Source of the DNA: Paraburkholderia aromaticivorans
GTDB taxonomy: Bacteria; Pseudomonadota; Gammaproteobacteria; Burkholderiales; Burkholderiaceae
Assembly (NCBI RefSeq): GCF_012689525.1
Contig: NZ_CP051515.1
Coordinates: 1,178,001-1,242,000 of the forward strand
Direction of reading: 5' to 3'
DNA: 64,000 nt
How positions within the stretch are numbered: position 1 is the first letter of the stretch; each line of letters starts with the position of its first letter. The position numbers and the translations under genes are program-made. Below, one piece after another: positions 39,101 to 47,255 of the stretch. The notes beneath the pieces are model-generated. The model saw only the letters and a list, made by a program, of their open reading frames with translations. It was not told where the DNA came from and did no database searches.

Positions 39101-39241
39101 GATCCGCTGCCGGCCTGGCAGCGCGTCGCAAGGAGCGGTCTGCTGGTGAAGACCATCAACGGCGCACATACCGACCTCGTTGTCGAACCGAACCTCGCCA
39201 CGGTGGCCGATACGCTCGCGCGTAGGCTGGCCGGCGCGTAG
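36176..39241 (+). CDS. Adenylation (acetoacetyl-CoA-synthetase type)-carrier-thioesterase protein
   Basis: This 1021-residue enzyme has three domains. An adenylation domain (about 10-630) resembles acetoacetyl-CoA synthetase rather than amino-acid-activating NRPS domains: it has the short N-terminal ACAS-type region (PERVAESRMSRF) and the P-loop MFSSGTTGKPK near 284-294. A carrier domain (about 670-740) has the phosphopantetheine Ser in LGGHSLLA (about Ser709). A type-I thioesterase follows (about 765-1020), with nucleophile motif GYSFGG (about Ser838) and a late His in GAHTDLV. It could load a beta-keto or hydroxy acid, then release it as an ester, amide or free acid. No condensation, ketosynthase or tailoring genes adjoin it. 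GTG 36167 is an alternative start. Confidence 0.8.
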   Translation: MNHENFVGASMRMYAREPIFQNLPERVAESRMSRFAATLENFTGERFADYPELHAYSTREFRRFWQCFLQWTEGMEWCGQAEPACVGDECETARFFPNVELNYAQSVLGRKIAPDESPAVTARYADGRRETMTRGELRDRVARLACSLNELGLRPGDRVVAMMRNDAQAIITALAVTALGATLSTAAPETGVQAILDRFEPLEPRMLFAHTTQRSFDTAGSIAAHVAAVAAALPTLTNVICLDETPLPSTVSQSQHSLRDLIVQGDAARFEWRRFPFNHPLFIMFSSGTTGKPKCIVHGAGGTLLEHLKEHQLHSDLGPGDKLYFHTSCSWMMWNWQLSVLASGVEIVTYDGPVTEVDTLWRLVADERVTVFGTSPAYLKMCEDAGLKPGEQFGLDALRAMMSTGAVLYDSQFDWVRAYVKPLQLQSISGGTDIIGCFVLGNPNLPVYAGEAQCRSLGLDVQAWNEGALTSMTGELVCVNPFPSRPLGFFGDADGSRFHAAYFKANPGVWTHGDIIEFSAQGSARLHGRSDGVLNVRGINVSPGEIYRIVSSIGEIHQSMVVAQAAYDASGPGQRVVLLLVLRRGAKMTAALASRVRRELMLQGSAALVPDVIAEVEALPVTHNGKASEAAARDAANGLPVRNLSSLANPGCVEKISAHPALARTRRELPEPGESAEQVEVYLCALWEQLFSFSPVSLDDNFFELGGHSLLAAQMLAEIRLATGRTLPLATLIIAPTIARLAAVITGARKQDAHPNVVPMRAGRGRPVFMLHSITGSVMECLTLAGALASERPVYGLQARGLDGDEEPQRCVEEMASVYVEQMRAVQPSGPYALVGYSFGGLVAFEIAQQLVAAGEKIELLCLLDTYVDERYLPLHEWLCFQGEIMAERVRAFRALSARGRLAYMKDRVFGAADRIRMRLGRMASRPAADTQGLPPVLRQVRESMRVAMATYRPRRYLGSPIVYVRASGREGGQGDPLPAWQRVARSGLLVKTINGAHTDLVVEPNLATVADTLARRLAGA

Positions 39242-39896
39242 CAAGTCGAAGGACGGTGCACCGTACAGCACCGATATCACGATCTGGTTCATCTGAAACT
39301 GCGCACGCGATCGATCCCGGACCGTCTGATCCGGTTCGACGACAAGAAGACTGATAGTCATGAAGCTCTTTCCCCTCAACTGAGATCGACGAAGTCAGGG
39401 CGTCCGTGCGCTGTCGCGCGGGTGCCTCGATGAGGACCCGATGATGAGCAGGAAAGGCGCGGCAATGATGGGAATCTAAGGAAATTCTGTGAAGTCCTAA
39501 GGCAATTGCGAAAGCGCCGGCTTGCGGAGAAGACATCACCGGGCGCGAAGCAAACGCCTTGTTCGAGCGCTTCGTCGAAGAGCTCTCGCGAGTCGAAGCG
39601 CCTTGGCAGTTCCAGTGCGTATTGTCGAAAATAGAATGTGCGCGATTCATTTATCTATATATGCATAAATACGGGACCATTCTTCGCTCTTGTTGAAATG
39701 CCGGATACGTCGTTCGTCCAATGAATGCGCTTGACCTGCTCGCGGTGGGAACGGCTTCGCCATGCTTGCGTGTCCGATCTTCTCCAGTACTATCCCGCCA
39801 CAGATTCGCCTCCAGAAGACCAGAAGCGTCGATCCGGAGAGCGCAGCGACCGCATAACCTCGGGGCACAGCAGGCCTGTCGGCCGCGGCGGAGGAC
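39242..39896. other. Intergenic region with an AT-rich palindrome
   Basis: I see no supported gene in these 655 bp; overlapping frames lack ribosome sites or family resemblance. A very AT-rich imperfect palindrome (ATTTAT to ATAAAT, 39649-39670) stands out from the GC-rich surroundings. It may mark a promoter or nucleoid-protein site for the next gene. Confidence 0.4.
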
Positions 39897-41582
39897 ATGA
39901 TGAGCGACGATCAGAAGGTCGGACAGGCGCGCAGCGATACGACGCGTCAGTGCTGGTTACTGCGACGCGCGCTCAAAGCGAAGATTTCCGAGGCGGAGAG
40001 GTTGATCGCGCAGGCGTTCGAGGGCGGTATCGAGATCGACCCCGCGGACATGGCAGTCGTCAGACGTGCGCGTCACGCCGTATGGCATTTCAGCGGCTCT
40101 GAAGACCTTGAGATCGCGCTCGACCGAACGCTGCTGCGACTCGTGAAGCAGGTGCGATATCCCAACGCGCAAGTTGCTGAAGACTTGCGTCGCGCTGACG
40201 AACTCGCGTCGTACGCCGCGTTTTCAGGCCATAACCTCGCGCCCGGCGACATCGCGGTTTTCTCGCGGGCCAGAGCCGCGCAGAAGCAGGGGACGTGGGA
40301 CGCGGATGTCGAATCGGCCTTTTACCCGGCCGTAGACCGCCTGGCAAGCAGCACATTACCGGTGGTTGCGGAAACGGCGGGCGGCGAAGCCAGACGCGGC
40401 GCGCGTCGAGCGATCCGGATCTACACGTGGTCAGCCGTCGTGCTGACATTCGCCGTCGTTTCGCTCTCGTGCCTGCTTTTCACGGTCAATCAGGTGTCCG
40501 ATGACGTGCTGCATACTGTTCAGCTCAACGACGCCGGCTCGATGGCACTGCATAATCAACTGGTGAGCTACGGCGAGAACATTGTGGTGTCGAAGCAGAA
40601 GACCGACCGTGAACTTCGAGCGCTGCTGGGTTCTGCTTATCAGGAAACTTTTGAATCGGGAAACGATACGCCCGAGGTTATCGAGGCGAGAGAGAAGGCG
40701 AGCAACGAACTGTATGCGCTGAGTAACTCGCAGCCCGCCTTGCAGATCAAAGAGAATCTGCAACAATTCGCAACCAACAACAGGCAGCTATTCAACGACG
40801 TGCATCGCATCCGGCTGATCGGACGGCTCCTGAATCTATCCGTGACTAACCGGTACACGGATCGTGATCCGGATTGTCCCGACACTGCGCCGAAACCGGT
40901 GCTCCTTCCTGTCAGTGCGGCCTCGTCTCCGGTAGCGTCGGATTGGATCTGTGATCAGAAGCGGATCCGGGACAGTCTGGAAATCAAGGTGCCGATGCTG
41001 CAACCGGTCATCAACGAGGGGAAGGACAAAGACAAGGACAATGACTATTCAGTCCATCCGGAGGGCGTAATAAAGGATGGATTCGTCAAGATCGCTGCCT
41101 ATCAGGACATCCGGGCAATGGCGCTGTATGGGCGCGAGATCATCCTTTCTTTTGTCGGCGCGCTGACCGGCTTTGTCCTTCCCGTGGTTTATGCATGGCT
41201 GGGCGCGTGCGCGGCGATCCTGAGGAAGATAAAGATCGAGTGTGAGACGAACCGGTTTCATCCTGAGTACTCGAAGGTGGGGAATCGTTCGCATGTCACG
41301 TGTGCCATCATTGTCGGGATAGCGATCGGGTTATTCAGCGATCTTGTTCAGGGCGGCAAGAACATTTCGCCGCTGGGGGTCGCTTTCGTGGCCGGATATG
41401 CATCGGATAAGTTCTTCTATTTCGTGGACCGATTGGTCGATGTGATCTTTCCCTCGCGACAAACGGGTAGCGGTTCGGTTGCAACGGATGAGCGCAGCCC
41501 CACAACGACCGTGACTCATTCGGGGTTGCCGGTGAGCGGCGCTGCGTTTGCAGAACAGATTGAGAAGCCCAAGTTCACATAG
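39897..41582 (+). CDS. Unrecognised membrane protein (561 aa)
   Basis: I do not recognise this family. An N-terminal soluble helical domain (about 1-170) with many charged residues leads to one TM at about 174-196. A long, probably periplasmic, domain (about 200-412) has helical segments and a Lys/Asp-rich stretch near 375-383. Three hydrophobic segments close it (about 414-443, 465-483 and 489-505), before a polar tail. The start has GGAGG 4 nt upstream; the second codon is also ATG. It stands alone, convergent with the sulfoquinovose operon. The layout suggests a receptor or channel-like membrane protein, but that is only topology. Confidence 0.6.
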   Translation: MMSDDQKVGQARSDTTRQCWLLRRALKAKISEAERLIAQAFEGGIEIDPADMAVVRRARHAVWHFSGSEDLEIALDRTLLRLVKQVRYPNAQVAEDLRRADELASYAAFSGHNLAPGDIAVFSRARAAQKQGTWDADVESAFYPAVDRLASSTLPVVAETAGGEARRGARRAIRIYTWSAVVLTFAVVSLSCLLFTVNQVSDDVLHTVQLNDAGSMALHNQLVSYGENIVVSKQKTDRELRALLGSAYQETFESGNDTPEVIEAREKASNELYALSNSQPALQIKENLQQFATNNRQLFNDVHRIRLIGRLLNLSVTNRYTDRDPDCPDTAPKPVLLPVSAASSPVASDWICDQKRIRDSLEIKVPMLQPVINEGKDKDKDNDYSVHPEGVIKDGFVKIAAYQDIRAMALYGREIILSFVGALTGFVLPVVYAWLGACAAILRKIKIECETNRFHPEYSKVGNRSHVTCAIIVGIAIGLFSDLVQGGKNISPLGVAFVAGYASDKFFYFVDRLVDVIFPSRQTGSGSVATDERSPTTTVTHSGLPVSGAAFAEQIEKPKFT

Positions 41583-41639
41583 TCGATCCGGACAGGCAAA
41601 CGTGCGCCAACTTGTGCCGCGCCCTTTGCGGGGCTATGC

Positions 41640-41656
41640 ACGGGCATTTCGCCCGT
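41640..41656. terminator. Small hairpin at a convergent junction
   Basis: ACGGGC and GCCCGT pair around a 5-nt loop in the 100 bp between two convergent genes. Other GC-rich short stems lie beside it. There is no long T-run, so terminator function is only likely from position. Confidence 0.3.
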
Positions 41657-41682
41657 CTTCACCCGCTCCGGGCGCGCTCAAT

Positions 41683-42939
41683 TCATCTCATCACACGCCG
41701 AAGTCGCGCAGACATGGCGTCGATCCCATCGGGCACCGTCACGGCGCGTCCGAGCATGGCGGAAGTCGCGGTGCGCACCGTATCGGAAATCTCTCCATAG
41801 CGGTCCGATACGGGGCGCGCTCGCGCCGATTCGAGGACGGGCTTGGCGGACGAGAACCAGGGCGCCGACTTCAGCACGGCTGCGTCCTGAAAGACGCCCG
41901 GGTTAGCGGGCATCATCGCCGCGTTGATGGCAAGAAACTTCGAGACCTCGGGTGTCGCCATCCACCGCACCAGCGCCACGGCATCCTTCTTTTGCGTCGA
42001 GTACGCGGACACGGCCCATTGCCAGCCGCCCGCGCACGTATCGCTGCTACCACCTGCCATCGCGGGGATGGGCATGATGCCGACCTTGTCCTTCACCGCG
42101 GAATCGGGCTCCTGGAAGTGGCCCCACACCATGCCCCAACTGACGGCGAATACCGCCTTGCCGCTTCTGAAATCAGTCGTGGTGTCCTGAGTCTTCACCT
42201 CCGCGACGTTCTTCTTGATGACGCCCTGATCAACCAGATTCAGCCACATGTTCATGCCTTTTTCGGCGGCCGGCTTGTCGAGGGCCAGGCGGCCGCTCGC
42301 ATCGATCAACTCTTTACCCTGGCTCCAGTAAGGTGTCAGAAACGTACACACGGCGCCTTCGATCGGCGCACCCTGGATCGACAGTCCTTGTAGCGACGTG
42401 TCACGCTCGCCCGCGAGCACGGTCTTCGCTTCCGACGCAAGCTGGTCCCAGGTCTTCGGTTCAGGCAGGTGATACTTGGCGAGCAGGTCTTTGCGGTAGT
42501 ACATGAACTGCGCATCCGCATACGCTGGGAGGGAGGTAATCTTGCCGTCGACGACGCTCGCCTTCGCGTAGGCCGGCATATACGATTTCATGATGTTCGT
42601 GGCATCGCTGCCCAGGTACTTGTCCAGCGGTTCGATCCACTGCGCGTGCATGTACTGCGCGGGATTCACGATGTCGATCATCATCACGTCGAGGCTCGAG
42701 TCGTGCGCGGACAGCACCGTGGAAAGGTATGCGCGCTGGAGTTCCGACGTGCTGCCGCCGGACTCGATGACGACCTTCACGCCGGGCGTTTTCCGCTCGA
42801 ACTGATCGAACATCTTGCGCATCAGGTCCGGGCGGTTGGCGCCGCCTACGTAGACGCGAAGCGTGGTGTCGGCCATCGCGCTGTGTGCGAAAAGCGCCGC
42901 GACGGCAACGCATAGCGCCTTGCAATATCTCGTTTTCAC
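41683..42939 (-). CDS. ABC transporter sugar-binding protein (family 1), probably for sulfoquinovose compounds
   Basis: This 418-residue periplasmic protein has a signal peptide ending SAMA-DT (about residues 1-23) and the family-1 carbohydrate-binding layout (FERKTPGVKVVIESGG and LPAYADAQFMYYRKDLL). It should deliver a sugar to the ABC permeases encoded on the other strand at 52-54 kb; no other binding protein is near. The GTG start is set by AAGGAGA just upstream; an ATG 2 bp earlier is followed by a stop. It lies downstream of the sulfoquinovosidase gene in the same direction, so sulfoquinovose or sulfoquinovosylglycerol is the likely ligand. Confidence 0.82.
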   Translation of the reverse strand: MKTRYCKALCVAVAALFAHSAMADTTLRVYVGGANRPDLMRKMFDQFERKTPGVKVVIESGGSTSELQRAYLSTVLSAHDSSLDVMMIDIVNPAQYMHAQWIEPLDKYLGSDATNIMKSYMPAYAKASVVDGKITSLPAYADAQFMYYRKDLLAKYHLPEPKTWDQLASEAKTVLAGERDTSLQGLSIQGAPIEGAVCTFLTPYWSQGKELIDASGRLALDKPAAEKGMNMWLNLVDQGVIKKNVAEVKTQDTTTDFRSGKAVFAVSWGMVWGHFQEPDSAVKDKVGIMPIPAMAGGSSDTCAGGWQWAVSAYSTQKKDAVALVRWMATPEVSKFLAINAAMMPANPGVFQDAAVLKSAPWFSSAKPVLESARARPVSDRYGEISDTVRTATSAMLGRAVTVPDGIDAMSARLRRVMR

Positions 42940-42958
42940 ATTGTCTCCTTTTCGTCTT

Positions 42959-44986
42959 TTATCGATCTATGCTCGCCGGCAGCGAGAGCAGATAATCCTG
43001 CCAGCGGCTTCCCTGCAAGACAAAAACTGGTGGCTCGCCGAGTTCGGCGCGGACTTCGACGCGCATGCCGCCCGCAAACACTTCTCCCGACCACAGATGG
43101 ACCCATTGCGCACCGGCGGGCAGATACGGATGCCATGAGCGGACATCGACGGTATGCACGGGCGCCACTAGCAGCGACTCGCCATACAGGTACTGATCCT
43201 GGATGTCGTAAGTGCTGCGGTCGTCCGCATAGTGCAGGAACAAGGGGCGCTGCAGCGGCAAGCCGCGCTGCGCAGCTTCCTCGACCAGCTCGCGTACATA
43301 AGGCGACAGGGCGACGTGCAGGCGCGTCATGCGCGCGAGATGCCGCAACACGTCGACGTCCTGGTAGAACTGGAAGTTCTGCTCGGGCCGGTTGCCTTCG
43401 TGTGTGCGCATCATCGGCGTGAACGCGGCCATTTCGGCCCAGCGCTGAAACACCTCGGGCGTGCGCGTGTTGCCGAAGAGACTCGTATAGCCGCCGATAT
43501 CGCTGTGATGATACGCGTTGCCGACGAGCCCCGCGGAGAGCGCGGCGCATATCACCGTTTGCAAGCCGTCGTGACGACTGAAATCGACCGACTGGTCGCC
43601 TGCCCACAGCATGGGGCAGTGCGCCTGCACGCCGGTGTAGCCCGAACGCATGAAGAACACGACCTCTCCGGTTTTACCCGCTGACGCGACCGCGTGCGCA
43701 TTCACCTCGGCCCACTGCGAAGGGAACGCGTTGTGTGCCAGCATCGGATCCGCGCCGCTCGCGAGTTGCGCATCGACAGGCAGATACTCGCCGAAATCGG
43801 CCATCCAGCCGTCGTGGCCCTGATCCAGCATTTCACGCACGAGAATCCGTTCGCTGAACCAACGCGCGGCTGCGGGATTCGTGAAGTCCACGCTGGCGCA
43901 CATGAACTCGCCGAAGTCGACGAGTTGCGCGGCGCCGCTCCTGTCGCGCACGAGATAGCCGAGTTCCCGTGCCTCCCTGAACAGCTGTCCGTCCTCACAG
44001 AGGTAAGGGTTCGCGTAGCCCATGAAACGGATGCCCGCGCCGCGCAGCGCCTGCACCCAGCGTGCGTGATCCGGATAGCGTTCTTCGTTCCAACGCCAAT
44101 CCCAGAAGAGCCGCGTGCCAAACGATGTCTTGCGCACACCGGCCCAGTCTTCGCACCACAACGCGCTCACTTGCACGCCGTGTTCGAGGGCGAGCGCCAG
44201 CACATGGTCGGCATGACGGCGTCCGTTTTTCAGGCCGAGCACCGCGCCCTGATGCAGCCATTCCGGCAGGCGCGGCTGGCGGCCAAAACGTGTCGACAGG
44301 CGCTCGACCAACGTCGCGAAGTCGTCAGCCAGCGTGAATTCCAGTTGTTCGGGGACGCCCCAGAAATGCAACTCGTGATACTCCGCGCGACGAAAATCGA
44401 AGTCGGCGTAGGCGGTGGTCTGCGCATGCAACGCGTAGCGGTGCGAGGACACGAAAGTGGGTTGCGGATAGTAGGTCTTGTAGTAGTCGCCCCCGCCGCC
44501 GCCCGCGATTTCGGCTTGCCACGTGATGTGAGTCGACTTGTCCCGGCCGACACCTGGCTCCGAGGTCCAGAGCGGAAAATGCCGTCCGCGCAGATTGAAG
44601 TAGGAGAACTGTTCACCGCAGCCCCATACGTATTCATCGGCCTCTGCGGGTACGCGCCACCAGAGGCGGTTGATCCGCGCATCGTGTGACTGAATGCGCA
44701 AATGCACGCCGGTCTCGACCGGCACGATCTCGACGCTCAGAACAACGGGACCATCCGCGCTCATTGAAAAATCAATGCATTCGCGACCATTGCGTCTTTG
44801 CAGCCGCGCGGCGCGCAGCGCGATCTTCTCGTCGAGATCGTCGCGCAAGTCAGCGTGGCCCTTGCGCGTCTTCACGATCGCGGTTCCGATGCCGACGAAG
44901 CAGCAAGGCCGTGTCTCGTGATGGTTGAACAATACGCGGCCTCCTGCCTTGAGGGTCAGGGTGCCGTGTTCGAACTCCAGTGTCAT
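42959..44986 (-). CDS. yihQ: Sulfoquinovosidase (GH31, YihQ family)
   Basis: This 675-residue GH31 enzyme should cut alpha-sulfoquinovosides, releasing sulfoquinovose from sulfoquinovosylglycerol or diacylglycerol. The nucleophile Asp397 lies in WMADFGEYLP and the acid/base Asp464 in WAGDQSVDF. The sulfonate-recognition residues known from E. coli YihQ align at a constant offset: Arg292 and Trp295 (TRLFW) and Tyr500 (DIGGYTS). The two variable positions are Lys253 (GLKNG) and Glu279 (CEDW), giving the KERWY set described for the Agrobacterium enzyme. No signal peptide is present, so it acts in the cytoplasm. ATG 44986 overlaps the upstream gene's stop; a longer frame is an artefact. Length fits YihQ. 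Confidence 0.93.
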   Translation of the reverse strand: MTLEFEHGTLTLKAGGRVLFNHHETRPCCFVGIGTAIVKTRKGHADLRDDLDEKIALRAARLQRRNGRECIDFSMSADGPVVLSVEIVPVETGVHLRIQSHDARINRLWWRVPAEADEYVWGCGEQFSYFNLRGRHFPLWTSEPGVGRDKSTHITWQAEIAGGGGGDYYKTYYPQPTFVSSHRYALHAQTTAYADFDFRRAEYHELHFWGVPEQLEFTLADDFATLVERLSTRFGRQPRLPEWLHQGAVLGLKNGRRHADHVLALALEHGVQVSALWCEDWAGVRKTSFGTRLFWDWRWNEERYPDHARWVQALRGAGIRFMGYANPYLCEDGQLFREARELGYLVRDRSGAAQLVDFGEFMCASVDFTNPAAARWFSERILVREMLDQGHDGWMADFGEYLPVDAQLASGADPMLAHNAFPSQWAEVNAHAVASAGKTGEVVFFMRSGYTGVQAHCPMLWAGDQSVDFSRHDGLQTVICAALSAGLVGNAYHHSDIGGYTSLFGNTRTPEVFQRWAEMAAFTPMMRTHEGNRPEQNFQFYQDVDVLRHLARMTRLHVALSPYVRELVEEAAQRGLPLQRPLFLHYADDRSTYDIQDQYLYGESLLVAPVHTVDVRSWHPYLPAGAQWVHLWSGEVFAGGMRVEVRAELGEPPVFVLQGSRWQDYLLSLPASIDR

Positions 44987-46065
44987 TGCTGCGCTCCCGT
45001 CGTAGCGGGCTGGCCGGCAAGGCCTGGCCCATTGGGCAAGTGACGGCGCGTGTCTGGCAAGACGCCACGCGCCGGATGGTTGGAACAGGCTGTCCAGGTT
45101 TCGCGTAGCCAGCGCGCGCAGGCCACGTTGTCGTCGAACAGCGAATAGCGCGAACCCGCGCCGTAGTCGTGAAACGGCAGGATTTCCGTACTGACGTGTC
45201 CGAGCCGGCTCGACGGCGCGCGCGCATGATGCGCGAGCAGCGTGCGCATGACATGCTTCCATGGCTCGAGTGCCGCTTCGTTCCAGGCGCTGTGCCAGCT
45301 GCCGGCGGGTGGATTGCGAAACGGATACTGGATGCCGCGCCCTGGCCGGCCGTCGGCGCCGCGGCTCCATACGTTGACGGGATTGTTCGGCACGGCGGGG
45401 CGCGCGTGGGCGTGTCCGACAAGATTGCCGCTGATCCAGCGCTGGATCACACTGTGTTCATCAACAGGGTCGAGCCGCACGCGGCCCGCCTGCACGTCGG
45501 CGAGCATGCCTTGCGCTCGCTGTTCGCCGGTATTGCCGATCTTGTGGATGACATGCGATGGATCGAGCGTGATGTTGAACGGCACGCCTTCGCGTTCCAC
45601 CAGCCGCGCCACTTCCTCGACCCGCCCGAAGTGCTCGGACCACATGTCCACATGCACTTCGAAGCACGGCGTCACGCCTACCTTCGCACCCACGTTCAAG
45701 GCGTGCAGGTAGGCGGCTGCAACGCGGGCATTCGATACCGGCACGCCGTTCGCATCGAGATGCCGCAGCTGGACGTTCTGTACCTTCGCGCCCAGTTCGC
45801 CGCCGATGCGCATATGCCAGTCCAGCAGCGGCTCATCGCGTTCGAGCATGTAGATGAATGCGCCTGCGCGGATCGGCAGCTTGTAGCGCTCGCTCATCCG
45901 CAGATGGAGATCGATCTCATGCGGTGGCGGCGAGCGTTCGTAGTAGTCGAAGACGCCTGCCTCGCTGACCATGCGAAAACGGGCCTCAAGATCGAACGTG
46001 TCGGCGTCGGTGTGCACCACGCTGTTGCCCGTGATGCCGATGAGGAGAGTAGCGGCGGTTGTCAT
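44983..46065 (-). CDS. Xylose-isomerase-like TIM-barrel protein (sugar isomerase/epimerase family)
   Basis: This 360-residue protein resembles the AP-endonuclease-2/xylose-isomerase-like TIM-barrel family. The metal-ligand pattern looks complete: Glu and His in CFEVHVDMW, Asp and His in TLDPSHVIH, a His pair in GHAHARP and a late Glu in STEILPF. Members isomerise, epimerise or dehydrate sugars and cyclitols. Its stop overlaps the sulfoquinovosidase start as ATGA, so the two are made together. A role on sulfoquinovose or a keto-sugar derivative is likely. No standard sulfoglycolysis step is known to me to use this family, so the reaction is open. Confidence 0.75.
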   Translation of the reverse strand: MTTAATLLIGITGNSVVHTDADTFDLEARFRMVSEAGVFDYYERSPPPHEIDLHLRMSERYKLPIRAGAFIYMLERDEPLLDWHMRIGGELGAKVQNVQLRHLDANGVPVSNARVAAAYLHALNVGAKVGVTPCFEVHVDMWSEHFGRVEEVARLVEREGVPFNITLDPSHVIHKIGNTGEQRAQGMLADVQAGRVRLDPVDEHSVIQRWISGNLVGHAHARPAVPNNPVNVWSRGADGRPGRGIQYPFRNPPAGSWHSAWNEAALEPWKHVMRTLLAHHARAPSSRLGHVSTEILPFHDYGAGSRYSLFDDNVACARWLRETWTACSNHPARGVLPDTRRHLPNGPGLAGQPATTGAQQ

Positions 46066-46132
46066 GGATGCATGATCGCCGCTCGGTCGATCATGCGCTG
46101 CGCGGATCGTGCTGAGGTGTCTTCACTTGCCG

Positions 46133-46954
46133 CTAAACTGCGTTGTCGCCCAGCAATTCGCGCGGCGTCACGCCGGTGGCGTCATAAAGCACGCGGGCAA
46201 ATTGCGCATAGCTGCCGAAGCCCGCGTCGAACGCAGCCTGCGTCAGGTTGCGACAGCCGCCGAGTTGCAGTTGTTCCTGGAAACGCCGCAAGCGGACATG
46301 GTTGCGATGTGCGGAGACGGATCGCTCGACCTGTTCGGCGAACAGGTGGCTCAGGCGGCTCGGGCTCAGATGGACCACCTGCGCGAGTTTGGGCAGCGGG
46401 ATCGACGGATCCGCGTCGAGTAGCGCCAGCGCTTTGATGATGGCGGGATGCATCGGACGGCCGGCGCGGCCATCGTGCGCCTCGGTGATCCGGACGGCCG
46501 CGTCGAACCACCAGGCGAGCCCGTTGGCATGATGAGCCGGGTCGTCTTCGCACTCCGTCAGCGATTGCAGCACCGAGGTCAGATGGTTGCGCTCGCTTTC
46601 GCGCAGCCGGTGCGGACGGGCAAACTGCTCGCGCTCCTGCGCGGAGGTCGGCACGCGTTGCGTGCGCGACGCGAGAAAGCCGGGCCGGCCGAGGATCACC
46701 CACAGCGACATGTCGTCGCTCGCATCGATCAGCATGTGCGGCTGCTCGGGAAAGAGCCACATCAGATCACCACGCGTCAGGTTCTGGATGCGATCGTCCA
46801 CCAGATAGCGGCAGGTGCCCGACTCGACCAGATTCGCCTCGATCTCGACGTGGCTGTGCGGACTGGTGCGGCGCTTGTAACGCGGTTGGGCCGCGGGGCT
46901 CAGCCAGCACATTCCGGATAGCGCACTAGGGATGATGTCGATCGTCTGAGCCAT
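46133..46954 (-). CDS. AraC family transcriptional regulator
   Basis: This 273-residue regulator has an N-terminal cupin-like sensing half (HSHVEIEANLVESGTCRYLV, about residues 33-52) and a C-terminal pair of helix-turn-helices (about 175-270; KLAQVVHLSPSRLSHLFAEQ and AAFDAGFGSYAQFARVLYD). It probably senses a pathway sugar and activates the minus-strand operon that starts 67 bp downstream, the divergent plus-strand genes, or both. The position between the two arms of the sulfoquinovose locus supports a local role. Confidence 0.87.
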   Translation of the reverse strand: MAQTIDIIPSALSGMCWLSPAAQPRYKRRTSPHSHVEIEANLVESGTCRYLVDDRIQNLTRGDLMWLFPEQPHMLIDASDDMSLWVILGRPGFLASRTQRVPTSAQEREQFARPHRLRESERNHLTSVLQSLTECEDDPAHHANGLAWWFDAAVRITEAHDGRAGRPMHPAIIKALALLDADPSIPLPKLAQVVHLSPSRLSHLFAEQVERSVSAHRNHVRLRRFQEQLQLGGCRNLTQAAFDAGFGSYAQFARVLYDATGVTPRELLGDNAV

Positions 46955-47255
46955 TTACCGTGTCCTCATTCTGTCCTCACAACGGCCAGATACGCTCTGC
47001 ATGAATCATGGCGTGCGGGCTGATCTTGCGGCCCGGCGCGGCGCTTGCCTGCGAGCCGCCATTGTTCGGGGGCACCTGGTTTTCTGTCAAGAAGGGGAGT
47101 ACGCGGATAGCGGTGGGGGAAACCCTTGCCAATACGATGGCGACATGGGCATAGCTCGTACCTAGCACGAAATGCAGAGACGTCAGTTTGATCGGCAGAG
47201 ATCGCCGCGAAAGTTGGGCCTAATCTGGAGGCTCTTTGACGACAGGAGCGACACG
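46955..47255. promoter_or_regulatory. Divergent control region of the sulfoquinovose locus
   Basis: No gene was found in these 301 bp between the AraC regulator and the dioxygenase gene. It should hold the promoters for both arms and binding sites for the AraC protein. I could not define a convincing repeat or promoter pair by eye. Confidence 0.4.

Noticed and set aside
39156..39650. Minus-strand 164-codon frame overlapping the end of the A-T-TE gene
   Set aside because: It overlaps coding DNA of the strongly supported thioesterase and has no domain features.
42959..45370. 803-residue version of the sulfoquinovosidase with an extra N-terminal region
   Set aside because: The extra 128 residues are the out-of-frame reading of the upstream TIM-barrel gene. 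ATG 44986 overlaps that gene's stop and gives the normal YihQ length.
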